Notes: generated by a model not told the origin, from the sequence alone. A stretch of DNA of 64,000 nt from Ruminobacter sp964520475 (GCA_964520475.1 CAZFNS010000010.1:13333-77332), one strand, 5' to 3'. Counted from the first letter of the stretch, positions 6,814 through 15,814 are shown. Translations and numbers: made by a program.

Positions 6814-9264
6814 TCAGTCCCCGCCGAACAGGATCCGGGCCGCCTCGGGGTACAGATCGACGAAGCTGAACTCCACGTCCTTCTTCACGTAGTCCGGGAG
6901 ATCCTCCACGTCCGGCCTGTTCCCGAGCGGCAGGATAATCTTCCCGATGCCCGCCCGCTTCGCGGCGATCACCTTTTCCCGGATCCCGCCCACGGGCAGG
7001 ACGTGCCCGGTCAGGGACAGCTCCCCGGTCATCGCGAAGCCGCCCCGCGGCGCCCGGTTGAGAGCCAGGGACAGGATGGCGCTCGCCATGGTGATGCCGG
7101 CGCTGGGCCCGTCCTTCGGGACGGCGCCCTCCGGCACGTGCAGATGGATGTTCGCCTTCTCGAAATACCCCCTGTCCGCCCCGGGCGCGATGCCCGCCAG
7201 GTTCGCGGCGACGTAGCTCAGGGCGATGCCCGCCGATTCCTTCATCACGCTGCCGAGATTGCCGGTGAGGCTGAAGCCCCGCGCGTACCGGTCCACCAGC
7301 GCGGCCTCCACCGGGAGCGTGGCGCCCCCGGCGGCGGTCCAGGCGAGCCCCGTAACCACGCCGACGCCCTTCAGCGTCTTCTCGATGGCGTAGACGGGAA
7401 CCCCCAGGTACTCCCTGACGTCGGACGGCTTCACCACCACGGACGGCGGCGCGTCCGCCCCGGCGTCGATGATCCTGACGAGGCACATGCGGATGATCTT
7501 GGCGATGTTCTTCTCGAGGCCGCGCACCCCGGCCTCCCGCGAGTATTCCTCGATGATCTTGCGGAGGGCCCCGTCCTGGAATCTGACCTCGTTGCCCATG
7601 ACGCCGGCCTTGAGCTTGTTCTTGGGCACCAGGTGCTTTTTGGCGATCAGGAATTTCTCCTCGGCGAGATAGCCCGGCAGCCTGATGGCGTCCATGCGGT
7701 CCATGAGCGGGGCGGGAATGCCTTCCGGGTAGTTCGCCGTGCACACGAACAGGCACCGCGACAGATCGACCGGCACGTCGAGGTAGTGATCCAGGAAGCC
7801 CGAGTTCTGCTCGGGATCGAGGGCCTCGAGCAGGGCGCTCGCGGGATCACCGCGGTGGGAGTCGTTGGTGAGCTTGTCGATCTCGTCGAGCACGATCACC
7901 GGGTTCATCGCCTTCGTTTCCTTGAGCGCCTGGATCATTTTGCCCGGGAGCGCGCTCACGTAGGTGCGCATGTGGCCCTTGATCTCGGCCTCGTCCCTGA
8001 GGCCCCCGACGCTGAACCTGAAGAACGGCCGGTTCAGGGCCCGGGCGATCGATTTGCCGATCGAGGTCTTGCCCACCCCGGGAGGGCCGACCAGCAGGAT
8101 GACCGCGCCCGTGAACCCGCCCTTGTAGATGCCCACGGCGAGGAACTCGAGGATCCGCTCCTTCACGTCCTTGAGGCCCTCGTGATCCTCCTCGAGGATT
8201 TCCCGGGCCTTCGCGAGGCTGAAATCGCCCTCCTCGTTGGCGTACCGCCCCCACGGCACGTCCGTGAGCCAGTTCAGGTAGTCCCTGCAGACCGAGAACT
8301 CGGCCGAGCGGCTGTCCAGCATGGCGAGGCGGCTCAGCTCGCTCTCGAATTTCTCCGCGACCGCCGGGGGCGGCTTCAGTTTGCCCATTTTCTCCCTGAG
8401 CCGGTTCAGTTCCGAGGTGTTGTCGTCGTACTGGATGCCCAGTTCCTTCTGGATCTCCTGGAGCTGCTCCCTGAGGAAGAACTTCCGCTGATCCGCGTTG
8501 ATCTTTTCGCTCACGGCGTTCTTGATGGAGCGCTCGAGCTTGGTCGTCTCGAGCTCGCGCTCGATGAGCCGCAGGGCTATCTTGAGCCGCGGCAGCAGCT
8601 CGACGGTCTCGAGCACGCTCATCAGCTCCGCGGCGCCGGCGGTGGTGATGCTGGCCGCGCAGTCGGCGAGCATGGAGGGATCGTTCGGGTTGAACCGCAG
8701 CAGGTACTGCTTCAGCTCCTGGAAGTACAGGGGGTTTATCGGGATGAGCTCGTGCATGGTGGCGAGGATCGCCATCGCGTGCGCCTTGATCTCCATGGTC
8801 TGCTTTTCGTCGGGCGCGGGCAGCTCGTCCTCGGGGTACGAGGCCTCCCCCGCGATGCAGCCGCTCTCGTCCCGGACCGGGTTGTTCACCCGCACCCGCG
8901 CGACGCCCTGCACCACGACCTGCAGCTCCTCGCCGATCCGGGCCTGGATTATCCTGACCGCGCAGCCCATGGTCGCGGCCAGTTCCCCGAGGTCGAGCTC
9001 CGATTCCAGCTCCTGCTCGGGCCTCGCTATGACCGCCATCATCTTGTCGTCCGAGTTTATGACCCGGCGGACGGTTTCGGCCCATTTGGCGGAAAGCTGC
9101 ACCGGGATCACTTCGCTCGGCAGGATGGGACGGTCGTACACCGGGAGGACCGCTATGATCCGCGGCCTTCCCTTTACGGCCGGAGCCGCGGGGACGGGGG
9201 CGCCGGCCTCTTCGGGCCGGCCGCCGTTTTCGGGGTTTTCGGGGGTTTCGGGGTTTTCAGACAT
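6814..9264 (-). CDS. lon: ATP-dependent protease Lon
   Basis: An AAA+ serine protease for misfolded and regulatory proteins in the cytoplasm. It has 816 residues (E. coli 784). Domains in order: a Pro/Glu-rich N-terminal tail (about 1-35), LON substrate-binding domain (about 36-235), AAA+ module with Walker A GPPGVGKTS (Lys399) and Walker B VIVLDEIDKL, then the Lon proteolytic domain with the Ser-Lys dyad Ser721 (KDGPSAGI) and Lys764 (GGIREK). The ATG is preceded by GGAAGAG. Upstream is a promoter that also resembles a heat-shock promoter. It is the first gene of a possible lon-usg-ldt run. Confidence 0.98.
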   Translation of the reverse strand: MSENPETPENPENGGRPEEAGAPVPAAPAVKGRPRIIAVLPVYDRPILPSEVIPVQLSAKWAETVRRVINSDDKMMAVIARPEQELESELDLGELAATMGCAVRIIQARIGEELQVVVQGVARVRVNNPVRDESGCIAGEASYPEDELPAPDEKQTMEIKAHAMAILATMHELIPINPLYFQELKQYLLRFNPNDPSMLADCAASITTAGAAELMSVLETVELLPRLKIALRLIERELETTKLERSIKNAVSEKINADQRKFFLREQLQEIQKELGIQYDDNTSELNRLREKMGKLKPPPAVAEKFESELSRLAMLDSRSAEFSVCRDYLNWLTDVPWGRYANEEGDFSLAKAREILEEDHEGLKDVKERILEFLAVGIYKGGFTGAVILLVGPPGVGKTSIGKSIARALNRPFFRFSVGGLRDEAEIKGHMRTYVSALPGKMIQALKETKAMNPVIVLDEIDKLTNDSHRGDPASALLEALDPEQNSGFLDHYLDVPVDLSRCLFVCTANYPEGIPAPLMDRMDAIRLPGYLAEEKFLIAKKHLVPKNKLKAGVMGNEVRFQDGALRKIIEEYSREAGVRGLEKNIAKIIRMCLVRIIDAGADAPPSVVVKPSDVREYLGVPVYAIEKTLKGVGVVTGLAWTAAGGATLPVEAALVDRYARGFSLTGNLGSVMKESAGIALSYVAANLAGIAPGADRGYFEKANIHLHVPEGAVPKDGPSAGITMASAILSLALNRAPRGGFAMTGELSLTGHVLPVGGIREKVIAAKRAGIGKIILPLGNRPDVEDLPDYVKKDVEFSFVDLYPEAARILFGGD

Positions 9265-9292
9265 CTCGTTCTCTTCCGTAAGTCACAGCCTA

Positions 9293-9327
9293 AGTATAAC
9301 ATATGACCGGCTCCGGGGCATTTCAAG
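9293..9327 (-). promoter_or_regulatory. lon promoter, sigma70-like with sigma32-like features
   Basis: On the minus strand TTGAAA (9321-9326) is 17 bases from TATGTT (9298-9303), with an overlapping alternative TATACT (9293-9298). The -35 lies inside CTTGAAA, the sigma32 -35 consensus; 12 bases later comes GGTCATAT, a partial match to the sigma32 -10 CCCCATNT. lon is a sigma32 target in E. coli. Confidence 0.5.
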
Positions 9328-9423
9328 CGGGCGGGTTTTCCGGGCGGAGCGGCCGCGGGGCCCGGAAGGATCCGGGCTTGGAGAAAGGAAAAAAGAAAAG
9401 GGAGGGCGCGGGCCGGCCGCCGG

Positions 9424-10050
9424 CTATTTCGCGGAGCCGGACTTCTGCCGCTTCGCCTCGCCGAGCAGCTTCTCCAGCTCCTCGCGCTGGCCGTCGTCGA
9501 GCTTCGCGTAGATCCAGAAAAAGACCGCCGTGATGAAGACCGAATTCAGAATGCCGTTGCCGTACGCCTTGTAGTTCACCCAGATGTCCTCGGCCTCGCG
9601 GGGATCGACGCCGGCGAGATCCGGGAGCCGGAAGGCGAGGACGTAGTTGAGGCCCGCGCAGAGCAGGAAAAACACCGCCGCCGCGGCGGTGGCCTTCCGG
9701 AAGAGACTCTCGGGTATCGGGGTCCTGTACCCGCTCAGGGCCTCCACCACGTTCTTCTTGAAAACGAACTGGCAGAGCAGCAGCGCCGCGGCGATCACGG
9801 CGTTGACCACGGAGACCTTCCATTTGATGAAGGACGGGTCTTTGATCACGACCGTGGGGACCGCGAAAATCAGCAGCAGGACGAGAACCGCCGTCTGGGA
9901 TCTGCTGACGCTCCCCCGCAGGAGCCAGCTCAGCCCCATGCAGACGGCCGACGACGCCAACAGCGCCGCGGTCGCGCCGATCAGGCTGCCGCTCAGCTTG
10001 TACGCCACGAAAAAACAGACTGCCGGGAGCAGGTTCAGCAAAAGGTTCAT
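9424..10050 (-). CDS. yciB: YciB, inner-membrane intracellular septation protein A family
   Basis: A 208-residue polytopic inner-membrane protein implicated in cell-envelope synthesis and division. Five to six hydrophobic segments are visible. Family landmarks are the N terminus MNLLLNLLPAVCFFVAYKLSG, DPSFIKWKVSVVN and WVNYKAYGNGILN. I chose the internal ATG at 10050 because it has GGAGAA at a proper distance and matches the YciB start; the frame stays open for nine more codons upstream. It is divergent from yciI, and E. coli also keeps yciB and yciI close together. Confidence 0.92.
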   Translation of the reverse strand: MNLLLNLLPAVCFFVAYKLSGSLIGATAALLASSAVCMGLSWLLRGSVSRSQTAVLVLLLIFAVPTVVIKDPSFIKWKVSVVNAVIAAALLLCQFVFKKNVVEALSGYRTPIPESLFRKATAAAAVFFLLCAGLNYVLAFRLPDLAGVDPREAEDIWVNYKAYGNGILNSVFITAVFFWIYAKLDDGQREELEKLLGEAKRQKSGSAK

Positions 10051-10258
10051 TCTCGGTTCTCCGGTGGGAATGCCCATTCTAGCACGCGCCGCCCGTTTTT
10101 ACTACAAAAATTTAACGGATCGGGTAAAATACTTATAATCCCCGCCGGGGCGCGGGCGCGGCCGTTTCCGCGCCCGGATCCCGCGATTTGTTTTATAATT
10201 GAACGAAGAGGACTTTTTTCCGTCCCGTGTCCGGTTCCGGCAGACCTGAGGAGGCTGT

Positions 10259-10582
10259 ATGTGGTATCTGATTTACGCTGAAGACGTTCCCGGCTCGAAC
10301 GCGGCGAGGGCGAAGGCGCGGCCCGCCCACCTCGCGCGTCTCGGCAAACTCATCGACGAGGGCCGCCTGCTGCTCGCGGGGCCCCTCCCCGCCGCCGACG
10401 CGGAGGATCCCGGCGAGGCCGGGTTCACCGGCTCGGCGATCGTCGCCCGGTTCGCCTCCCTCGCGGAGGCGCGGGAATGGGCCGCCGCCGATCCCTACTG
10501 GAGCGGGGGCGTCTACCGGGAGGGCACGGGCTTCGTCAAGCCTTTCAAGATCACCGCCAAAATGAAGGGAGCCGGCTTCTGA
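10259..10582 (+). CDS. yciI: YciI family protein
   Basis: A 107-residue small alpha/beta protein with the ferredoxin-like YciI fold: MWYLIYAEDVPGS, then RPAHLARLGKLIDEGRLLLAGP and a C-terminal DPYWSGGVY. The conserved His in RPAHLARL and the Asp of DPY are the proposed active-site pair in the family, whose reaction is undefined in most members. A good GAGGAGG ribosome site precedes the ATG. The stop codon overlaps the galU start (ATGA), so it is translationally coupled to galU. Confidence 0.93.
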   Translation: MWYLIYAEDVPGSNAARAKARPAHLARLGKLIDEGRLLLAGPLPAADAEDPGEAGFTGSAIVARFASLAEAREWAAADPYWSGGVYREGTGFVKPFKITAKMKGAGF

Positions 10583-11499
10583 TGAAAATTACCAAGGCCG
10601 TGATTCCGGTGGCCGGGCTCGGCACCCGGATGCTTCCCGCCACCAAAGCCATCCCCAAGGAGATGCTGCCCGTCGTGGACAAGCCGCTCATCCAGTACGT
10701 GGTCAACGAGGCCGCGGCGGCAGGCATCAGGGACATCGTGCTGGTCACCCACTCCTCGAAGAACGCCATCGAGAACCATTTCGACACGAGCTTCGAGCTG
10801 GAGGCCACCCTCGAGAAGCGCGTCAAGCGCCAGCTGCTCGAGGAGATCCAGTCCATCTGCCCGCGCGACGTGACCATCATGCACGTGCGCCAGGGCGAGG
10901 CCAAGGGGCTCGCCCACGCCATCCTCTGCGCCAAGTCGCTGGTGCGGGGGGAACCCTTCGTCATCATGCTGCCCGACGTGCTCGTGGACGAGTACATGTC
11001 CGACCTCGCGCGGGACAACCTCGCCGAGATGATCCGGCGTTACGAGGACACGGGCGTGAGCCAGATCATGGTGGAGCCGGTCGACCGGAAGCTGGTTTCC
11101 TCGTACGGCATCATAGGCGTTTCCGAGGAGGACCGGAAGCGTAAGATCGCCCCGGGCGACCGCCTGACGATCACCGGCTTCGTGGAGAAGCCGCCCGCGG
11201 CGCGGGCCCCCTCCAACCTGGCCATCGTGGGCCGGTACGCGGTTTCGGAAAAAATCTGGGATCTGTTCCCCGAGACCCCGGTGGGCGCCGGCGGCGAGAT
11301 CCAGCTTACCGACACCCTGCGGCTTTTGCTCCGGGAGAACCGGATCGACGCCTACGTGCTGAAGGGCCGGAGCCTGGACTGCGGCTCCAAGTTCGGCTAC
11401 GTGAAGGCCTTCATCGAGTACAGCCTGCGGCACGACAAACTCAAGGACCTGACCCGCGACTACCTGAGAAACGAGGTGCTGCCGCGCCTCGGGCCTTAG
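10582..11499 (+). CDS. galU: UTP-glucose-1-phosphate uridylyltransferase
   Basis: Makes UDP-glucose from UTP and glucose-1-phosphate, feeding LPS core, glycogen-like and other glycosylations in the cytoplasm. It has 305 residues. The nucleotidyltransferase signature VIPVAGLGTRMLPATKAIPK is at the N terminus, followed by MLPVVDKPLIQY, VMLPDVLVDE and EKP-type motifs (GFVEKPPA), and SLDCGSKFGYVKAFIEY near the end. The ATG overlaps the yciI stop by four bases. The frame is open further upstream through yciI, but the ATG matches the GalU N terminus. A strong terminator follows. Confidence 0.97.
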   Translation: MKITKAVIPVAGLGTRMLPATKAIPKEMLPVVDKPLIQYVVNEAAAAGIRDIVLVTHSSKNAIENHFDTSFELEATLEKRVKRQLLEEIQSICPRDVTIMHVRQGEAKGLAHAILCAKSLVRGEPFVIMLPDVLVDEYMSDLARDNLAEMIRRYEDTGVSQIMVEPVDRKLVSSYGIIGVSEEDRKRKIAPGDRLTITGFVEKPPAARAPSNLAIVGRYAVSEKIWDLFPETPVGAGGEIQLTDTLRLLLRENRIDAYVLKGRSLDCGSKFGYVKAFIEYSLRHDKLKDLTRDYLRNEVLPRLGP

Positions 11500-11512
11500 T
11501 CCCGCGCGCGCG

Positions 11513-11546
11513 AAAAAAAACTCCGGCGCCCGCCGGAGTTTTTTTT
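11513..11546. terminator. Bidirectional intrinsic terminator between galU and the convergent gene
   Basis: A perfect 8-bp stem CTCCGGCG/CGCCGGAG with loop CC is flanked by eight A on the left and eight T on the right. It can end both galU (+) and the minus-strand unknown gene. Confidence 0.93.
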
Positions 11547-11560
11547 GCCGCCGCCCGGGA

Positions 11561-12124
11561 TCATTTCCCGGCGAACGGGGTGAGCCCGTTTTCCCCGGTG
11601 AAGAGGCCCTCGTCCCGGATCCGGAGCGCCCTGCCCCGGTCGATGACGGGCCGGAACGTCGCGAAATCGTCCCGGTGGGTCTCGTACCAGCCGTAAACCC
11701 GGCGCCAGGCGTCCAGGCTGTCCGTCTCGATCGTCATCAGCGCGAACCGCTCGTTGACCGTGCGCACCCGCGCGGCCGCGCGCACTTCCGCCCCGGCGCA
11801 GTCGGCCGCGGGATCCGCGCACCGCGCCACGAACGCCCCGGTCAGGATGACGCCCTCCGCGTCCGGCTTCAGCTCGCTCCCCTTCTGCATGTAGGCGAGC
11901 GCGGGGCGCAGATCGTACCCGGGGGCCGCGGCCGCCCGGACGGGGTGCCCCGCGAAGAGCCCGATGACCCCGTCCGCGGCCCCGGCCGCCTCCCCCTTCG
12001 CGCCGACGGCGAAACCCGCGGCGAAGGCGTAGGTCTCCCCGCCGATCTCGAGGGTCTCCGCCCCGGCGGCCGCGGCCGCCCACGCGAGGACGGCGGCGCA
12101 GATTTCAAACGGCTTCGCGATCAT
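11561..12124 (-). CDS. Exported protein of unknown function
   Basis: I do not recognise this 187-residue protein. The N terminus MIAKPFEICAAVLAWAAAAAGAE looks like a Sec signal peptide cleaved near AGA, which puts the mature protein in the periplasm. The rest is Ala-rich and soluble, with two Cys close together (CADPAADC, about residues 103-110) that could form a disulfide, and a C-terminal half containing WRRVYGWYETHRDDF. It starts about 20 bases downstream of aroA on the same strand, so it is probably the last gene of that transcript, ending at the terminator shared with galU. Confidence 0.7.
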   Translation of the reverse strand: MIAKPFEICAAVLAWAAAAAGAETLEIGGETYAFAAGFAVGAKGEAAGAADGVIGLFAGHPVRAAAAPGYDLRPALAYMQKGSELKPDAEGVILTGAFVARCADPAADCAGAEVRAAARVRTVNERFALMTIETDSLDAWRRVYGWYETHRDDFATFRPVIDRGRALRIRDEGLFTGENGLTPFAGK

Positions 12125-12143
12125 GTTTTCCTCCTTCCCCGGG

Positions 12144-13412
12144 TCAGCGCGCGATTTCGGCGAACCGCGCGAAATAGTCCGGGAACGTCTTGGCGCAGCA
12201 GCCCGGATCGTTGATCGTCACGGGCGCGCCGAAGGACACGAGGGAGAAGCACATGGCCATGCGGTGATCCCGGTAGGTGTCGATGACCGCGTTCTCCCGG
12301 ATCGGCCCCGGGACGATTTCGAGATAATCCGGCCCCGCCTCGCAGCGGATCCCGAGTTTCCTCAGTTCGTTTTCCATCGCGGCCAGGCGGTCCGTTTCCT
12401 TCACGCGCCAGTTGGCCACGTTCCTGATGACGGTTTTGCCCCGCGCGAACAGCGCGAGGGGAACCGCGGTCATCGCCGCGTCGGGGATGTCGTTCATGTC
12501 CATGTCGACCCCCCGGAGCGGGGCGCGCCCGCATTCGACGAAGTCCTCCCCGACCGTCACCTCCGCCCCCATGGCCCGGAGCACCCGGACGAAGCCCAGA
12601 TCGCCCTGGACCGAGCCGGCGCCGGCGCCGGTGACCCGCACCCTGCCCGCTATGGCCCCGGCGGCCAGGAAATACGAGGCGGCCGAGGCGTCGCCCTCCA
12701 CGAGATAGCTTCCGGGGCTGCGGTACTTCTGCCCGCCCCGGACGAAGAACTCGCGGTAATCCCGGTTCTCGGCGGTCACGCCGAACGACTTCATCATGCC
12801 CGTCGTGATGTCGATGTACGGCTTGGAGACGGGGTCGCCCGCGATTTTGAGGAGGACGTCCCCTTTCATGAGCGGGGCGGCCATCAGAAAGGCCGAAATG
12901 AACTGGCTCGACACGGAGCCGTCGATTTCCGCGGTTCCGCCCGCGAGGGGCCGGCCCCGGATCCGCAGGGGCGGGAAGCCCTCCCTCCCGAGATACGCGA
13001 TGTCCGCGCCGGCGCCGCGCAGGGCGTCGACCAGGGGGCCGATGGGCCGCTCCGTCATGCGGGGCTCGCCGGTCAGGACGAATTCGCCCCGGGAGCAGGC
13101 GAGCGCGGCCGCGAGCGGGCGCATCGCGGTGCCCGCGTTGCCGAGGAAAAGCCCGACGGGCCCGTCCGCGCCGAACGCCCCGCCGAGGCCGCGCACCGCG
13201 AGCCCGCCGCCGGCCGGCGCGGCCGCGACGCCGAGCCGGCCGAGCGCCCGGAGCATGTGCCCCGTGTCGTCGCTCCGGAGGAGGTTGGCTATCGACGTCG
13301 TCCCCTCCGCGAGCGCCGCCAGCAGGAGCGCGCGGTTGGACAGGCTCTTCGAGCCGGGCAGCCGGACCGTGCCCTCCGCCGTGTTCTTTTTACCTAACGT
13401 TATCGATTCCAT
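12144..13412 (-). CDS. aroA: 3-phosphoshikimate 1-carboxyvinyltransferase (EPSP synthase)
   Basis: Sixth step of the shikimate pathway: phosphoenolpyruvate plus shikimate-3-phosphate to EPSP, cytoplasmic. It has 422 residues. Motifs are PGSKSLSNRALLLAAL near the N terminus, FLGNAGTAMRPL (substrate loop), VEGDASAASYFLAAG, KETDRLAAM and DTYRDHRMAM. The start ATG at 13412 has GGAG upstream; the frame runs on upstream but lacks family sequence. Usual neighbours such as serC are absent; it lies instead after an unknown lipoprotein gene. Confidence 0.97.
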   Translation of the reverse strand: MESITLGKKNTAEGTVRLPGSKSLSNRALLLAALAEGTTSIANLLRSDDTGHMLRALGRLGVAAAPAGGGLAVRGLGGAFGADGPVGLFLGNAGTAMRPLAAALACSRGEFVLTGEPRMTERPIGPLVDALRGAGADIAYLGREGFPPLRIRGRPLAGGTAEIDGSVSSQFISAFLMAAPLMKGDVLLKIAGDPVSKPYIDITTGMMKSFGVTAENRDYREFFVRGGQKYRSPGSYLVEGDASAASYFLAAGAIAGRVRVTGAGAGSVQGDLGFVRVLRAMGAEVTVGEDFVECGRAPLRGVDMDMNDIPDAAMTAVPLALFARGKTVIRNVANWRVKETDRLAAMENELRKLGIRCEAGPDYLEIVPGPIRENAVIDTYRDHRMAMCFSLVSFGAPVTINDPGCCAKTFPDYFARFAEIAR

Positions 13413-13471
13413 GGTTCTCCGCCTCAGACCGTCCCGGCCGGAAGCCGCCGCGCGTCTTCTGCCCGGGGCCG

Positions 13472-14119
13472 CTATTTGTCGAGCGGGGAGGGCGCCGCGC
13501 CCTCCTCGGCGATCCGCTCCAGTTCGTTCGCGGGGGCGAGGCCTTTTTCCTTCAGCTCCTGCTCGACTTTCTTGCGGCGGATCTCCATGCGCTCCTCGAT
13601 GACCTTCATGCCCGCCTCCGGCACCTCGAAATCGCAGGTGTACTCGTCGAGGGCCGTGGTCGACGCGAAATGGTACTCCCTGGAGCGGAAGATGAAGTCC
13701 TGCCGGCGCTCCTGCCGCTCCGGCGTGTTGAAGTACCACTGCTTCAGCTTGGTGAGGAGGATGGTGTAGTGGTCGAAGTTGATGCCGTCCCCGTAGATCT
13801 GGATGCCGCAGTTGATCGCCTGGTCGATGTGGTCCCGGGTGAGCAGCACGTCCGGCCGGCTCTCGAGATCGAGGTTCAGGATCTCCTGGAAGGCCCGGGC
13901 GTTCTGGAGCAGCACCTTGTACTCGAAATCGTTCACCTCGGTCGCCATCTCCTTTCTCATGCGCTCCTCGATCTCGTCGCGGATCTTGTTCCCGTCCCGG
14001 TCTATCCCGGACAGGGTCTCGTCGTACTCGGTGATTTCGCCTTTGTTCTTTTTGCAGCCCGCGGCGCCCTGGCAGAGCAGAACCGCGCACGCGATTATGA
14101 GCAGATTTCTAAATTTCAT
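13472..14119 (-). CDS. Unknown probable lipoprotein with an EF-hand-like Ca motif
   Basis: A 215-residue protein of unknown function. The N terminus MKFRNLLIIACAVLLCQGAAGC ends in a plausible lipobox Cys (residue 22), so it is probably membrane anchored. Just after it is DRDGNKIRDEIEERM, an EF-hand or thrombospondin-3-like calcium loop of the DxDGNxxxDExE type found in many exported proteobacterial proteins. The remainder is charged and mostly helical, with a Lys/Glu-rich C-terminal region (about 170-205). Its start overlaps the preceding small gene by 11 bases and it ends about 60 bases before aroA. Confidence 0.75.
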   Translation of the reverse strand: MKFRNLLIIACAVLLCQGAAGCKKNKGEITEYDETLSGIDRDGNKIRDEIEERMRKEMATEVNDFEYKVLLQNARAFQEILNLDLESRPDVLLTRDHIDQAINCGIQIYGDGINFDHYTILLTKLKQWYFNTPERQERRQDFIFRSREYHFASTTALDEYTCDFEVPEAGMKVIEERMEIRRKKVEQELKEKGLAPANELERIAEEGAAPSPLDK

Positions 14120-14438
14120 ATATGCATTCCTCAGTGTCTTCCGGACCGTCCCCCGCCGGGTTCCCTTCCGCGCCTTCCTCGCCTTCCGCCGCGGCCGGGG
14201 CGGGATCCTCCCCGCCCCGCGCGACGAGGGTCAGGGTCTCCCGGGCCTCCTCGACGTACAGGGCGCCGCCGTCCCCGAGACCGACCATGAGGCCGCTCCC
14301 GAGATAGGAGTACTCGCCCCGCGGGAAATCGCGGGTGTAGTCGCCGCTGTCGACGACGCAGCCGACGACTCCGAGGCCCCTGCCCCGGACGCACACCAGA
14401 TCGCCCGTTTTCACGACGCGGTTGTCCGCGTATCTCAT
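14109..14438 (-). CDS. Small protein of unknown function, acidic C-terminal tail
   Basis: A 109-residue protein I do not recognise. The first ~75 residues are glycine- and valine-rich with alternating hydrophobic residues (TGDLVCVRGRGLGVVGCVVDSGDY), suggesting a small beta barrel, possibly SH3-like. The last ~35 are acidic and low-complexity. There is no signal peptide. The ATG has GGGAGG upstream, and the 3' end overlaps the lipoprotein gene start, so translation is probably coupled. It follows the Ca/Na antiporter gene on the same strand. Confidence 0.62.
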   Translation of the reverse strand: MRYADNRVVKTGDLVCVRGRGLGVVGCVVDSGDYTRDFPRGEYSYLGSGLMVGLGDGGALYVEEARETLTLVARGGEDPAPAAAEGEEGAEGNPAGDGPEDTEECIYEI

Positions 14439-14529
14439 CGGGTTTATGCCTCCCGCTCCGCCGTCCGAGCCGTCATGAGGTTATCCGGGAGGCGCGCCCG
14501 GCCGGCCGCCCCCGCCCGTCCCGCCGGGA

Positions 14530-15582
14530 TCAGGGCAGCCACGCTCCGCCCAGGAAGTACGCGAGCGGCTCCGGAAGGACGGCGGCGCCGCGCCGCGCCG
14601 TCGCCACCAGGAGCGCGACGTAGGCCGCGTACGAGCCCACCCACAGAAGCCCGTGCGCCCGCCCGATCCGCGCCGCGCCGCGCCCGAAGGAAACGGAGAA
14701 AAGAATCAGACTGAGCGTCAGCAGCAGGCTGAAGCCCCCGTCGCGCACCAGCACCGTTTTCCCGACGACGTAGGGCTCGATGACCCCGGCGGCGCCGATG
14801 ACCGCGGTGTTGTTGAAGATGTTCGAGCCGATGATGTTCCCGATGGCGATCCCGCTGCTGCCGCGCCGCGCCGCGATGACCGACGCCGTGAGCTCGGGCA
14901 GGGACGTGCCCGCGGCCACGATCGTCAGGCCGATGACCACCTCGCTCACGCCGAACGCCGCGGCGACGCCCACGGCGCCGTCCACCACCAGCTTGGAGCT
15001 CAGCACCATGAACACGAGGCCCCCCGCGGTCAGCAGGGACGATTTGCCGGGGCCGGGACGCTTCGCGGCGTCCGGCGCGCCGGCCCCGGGGGCGGGTTCC
15101 GCCGCGGCGTCCGGGCGGTTTTTCCGGCTCAGGTAGCCCGAGCGCACGGCGCGCAGGACGAAGGCCGCGATCAAAAGGAGCAGGAACCACGACTCCGCGC
15201 GGCTGATCCCGCCGTCGTACCCGAGGGCGAGCGTGATCAGGACCGACGCGAGGAGCAGGGGATATTCGCTCCGGTGCAGCGAGCGGTCCGGGAACATCGG
15301 CGCCGCGAGCGCGGCGCAGCCGAGAATGAGGGAGATGTTGCAGATGTTCGAGCCCAGGGCGTTGCCGAGGGCGAGGTCGGGGCTGTGCTCGAGGGCGGAG
15401 AGCACCGAGACGACGATCTCCGGAGCCGAGGTGCCGAACCCCACGATGAGGATGCCGATGAGGAGCTCGGGGACGCCCATGCAGTGCGCGAGTCCCGACG
15501 CGCCGTCGATGAACTTGTCCGCGCTGTAAACCAGCGCGGCGAAACCCGCGACGACGAACAGCAGTGAAATCAGTATTGACAT
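14530..15582 (-). CDS. yrbG: Calcium/sodium antiporter (YrbG family)
   Basis: A polytopic inner-membrane exchanger of the CaCA superfamily, 350 residues, with about ten membrane helices in two inverted halves. Each half has the ion-binding alpha repeat: GFGTSAPEIVVS followed by GNALGSNICNISLILG, and AAGTSLPELTASV followed by GNIIGSNIFNNTAVIG. A Pro/Ala-rich cytoplasmic loop (about 150-178) separates the halves. I chose the ATG at 15582; an in-frame GTG lies two codons upstream. Here it sits apart from the kds/lpt cluster that surrounds yrbG in E. coli. Confidence 0.93.
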   Translation of the reverse strand: MSILISLLFVVAGFAALVYSADKFIDGASGLAHCMGVPELLIGILIVGFGTSAPEIVVSVLSALEHSPDLALGNALGSNICNISLILGCAALAAPMFPDRSLHRSEYPLLLASVLITLALGYDGGISRAESWFLLLLIAAFVLRAVRSGYLSRKNRPDAAAEPAPGAGAPDAAKRPGPGKSSLLTAGGLVFMVLSSKLVVDGAVGVAAAFGVSEVVIGLTIVAAGTSLPELTASVIAARRGSSGIAIGNIIGSNIFNNTAVIGAAGVIEPYVVGKTVLVRDGGFSLLLTLSLILFSVSFGRGAARIGRAHGLLWVGSYAAYVALLVATARRGAAVLPEPLAYFLGGAWLP

Positions 15583-15722
15583 GGCCACACCCGAAAGTCC
15601 GCGCGGCGCCCCGGGCCGCCGGGCCCCGGCGCCGCCGCTTACGCCGAATTATACAATATTTTCGCGCCCCGCGCGCGGAATCGCGCCCGGCCGCCCGGGG
15701 CGGGAAATCGCCGGGCCGCGTC

Positions 15723-15751
15723 TTGATCGATCGCCGCGCGTTCGGTATAAT
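15723..15751 (+). promoter_or_regulatory. smpB promoter
   Basis: TTGATC (15723-15728) and TATAAT (15746-15751) are separated by 17 bases, a near-consensus sigma70 promoter about 65 bases upstream of the smpB start. Confidence 0.75.
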
Positions 15752-15814
15752 CACCTTTCCTTATAAAACCGGAACGTTAACGGGGACTTTGTTCCGCGGC
15801 TCGCGGTGAATGAA

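Noticed and set aside
7003..9306. A 767-codon open frame opposite lon
   Set aside because: Same cause. The lon frame carries Walker A, Walker B and the Ser-Lys dyad; the opposite frame is Arg/Asp/Leu-rich without any family feature.
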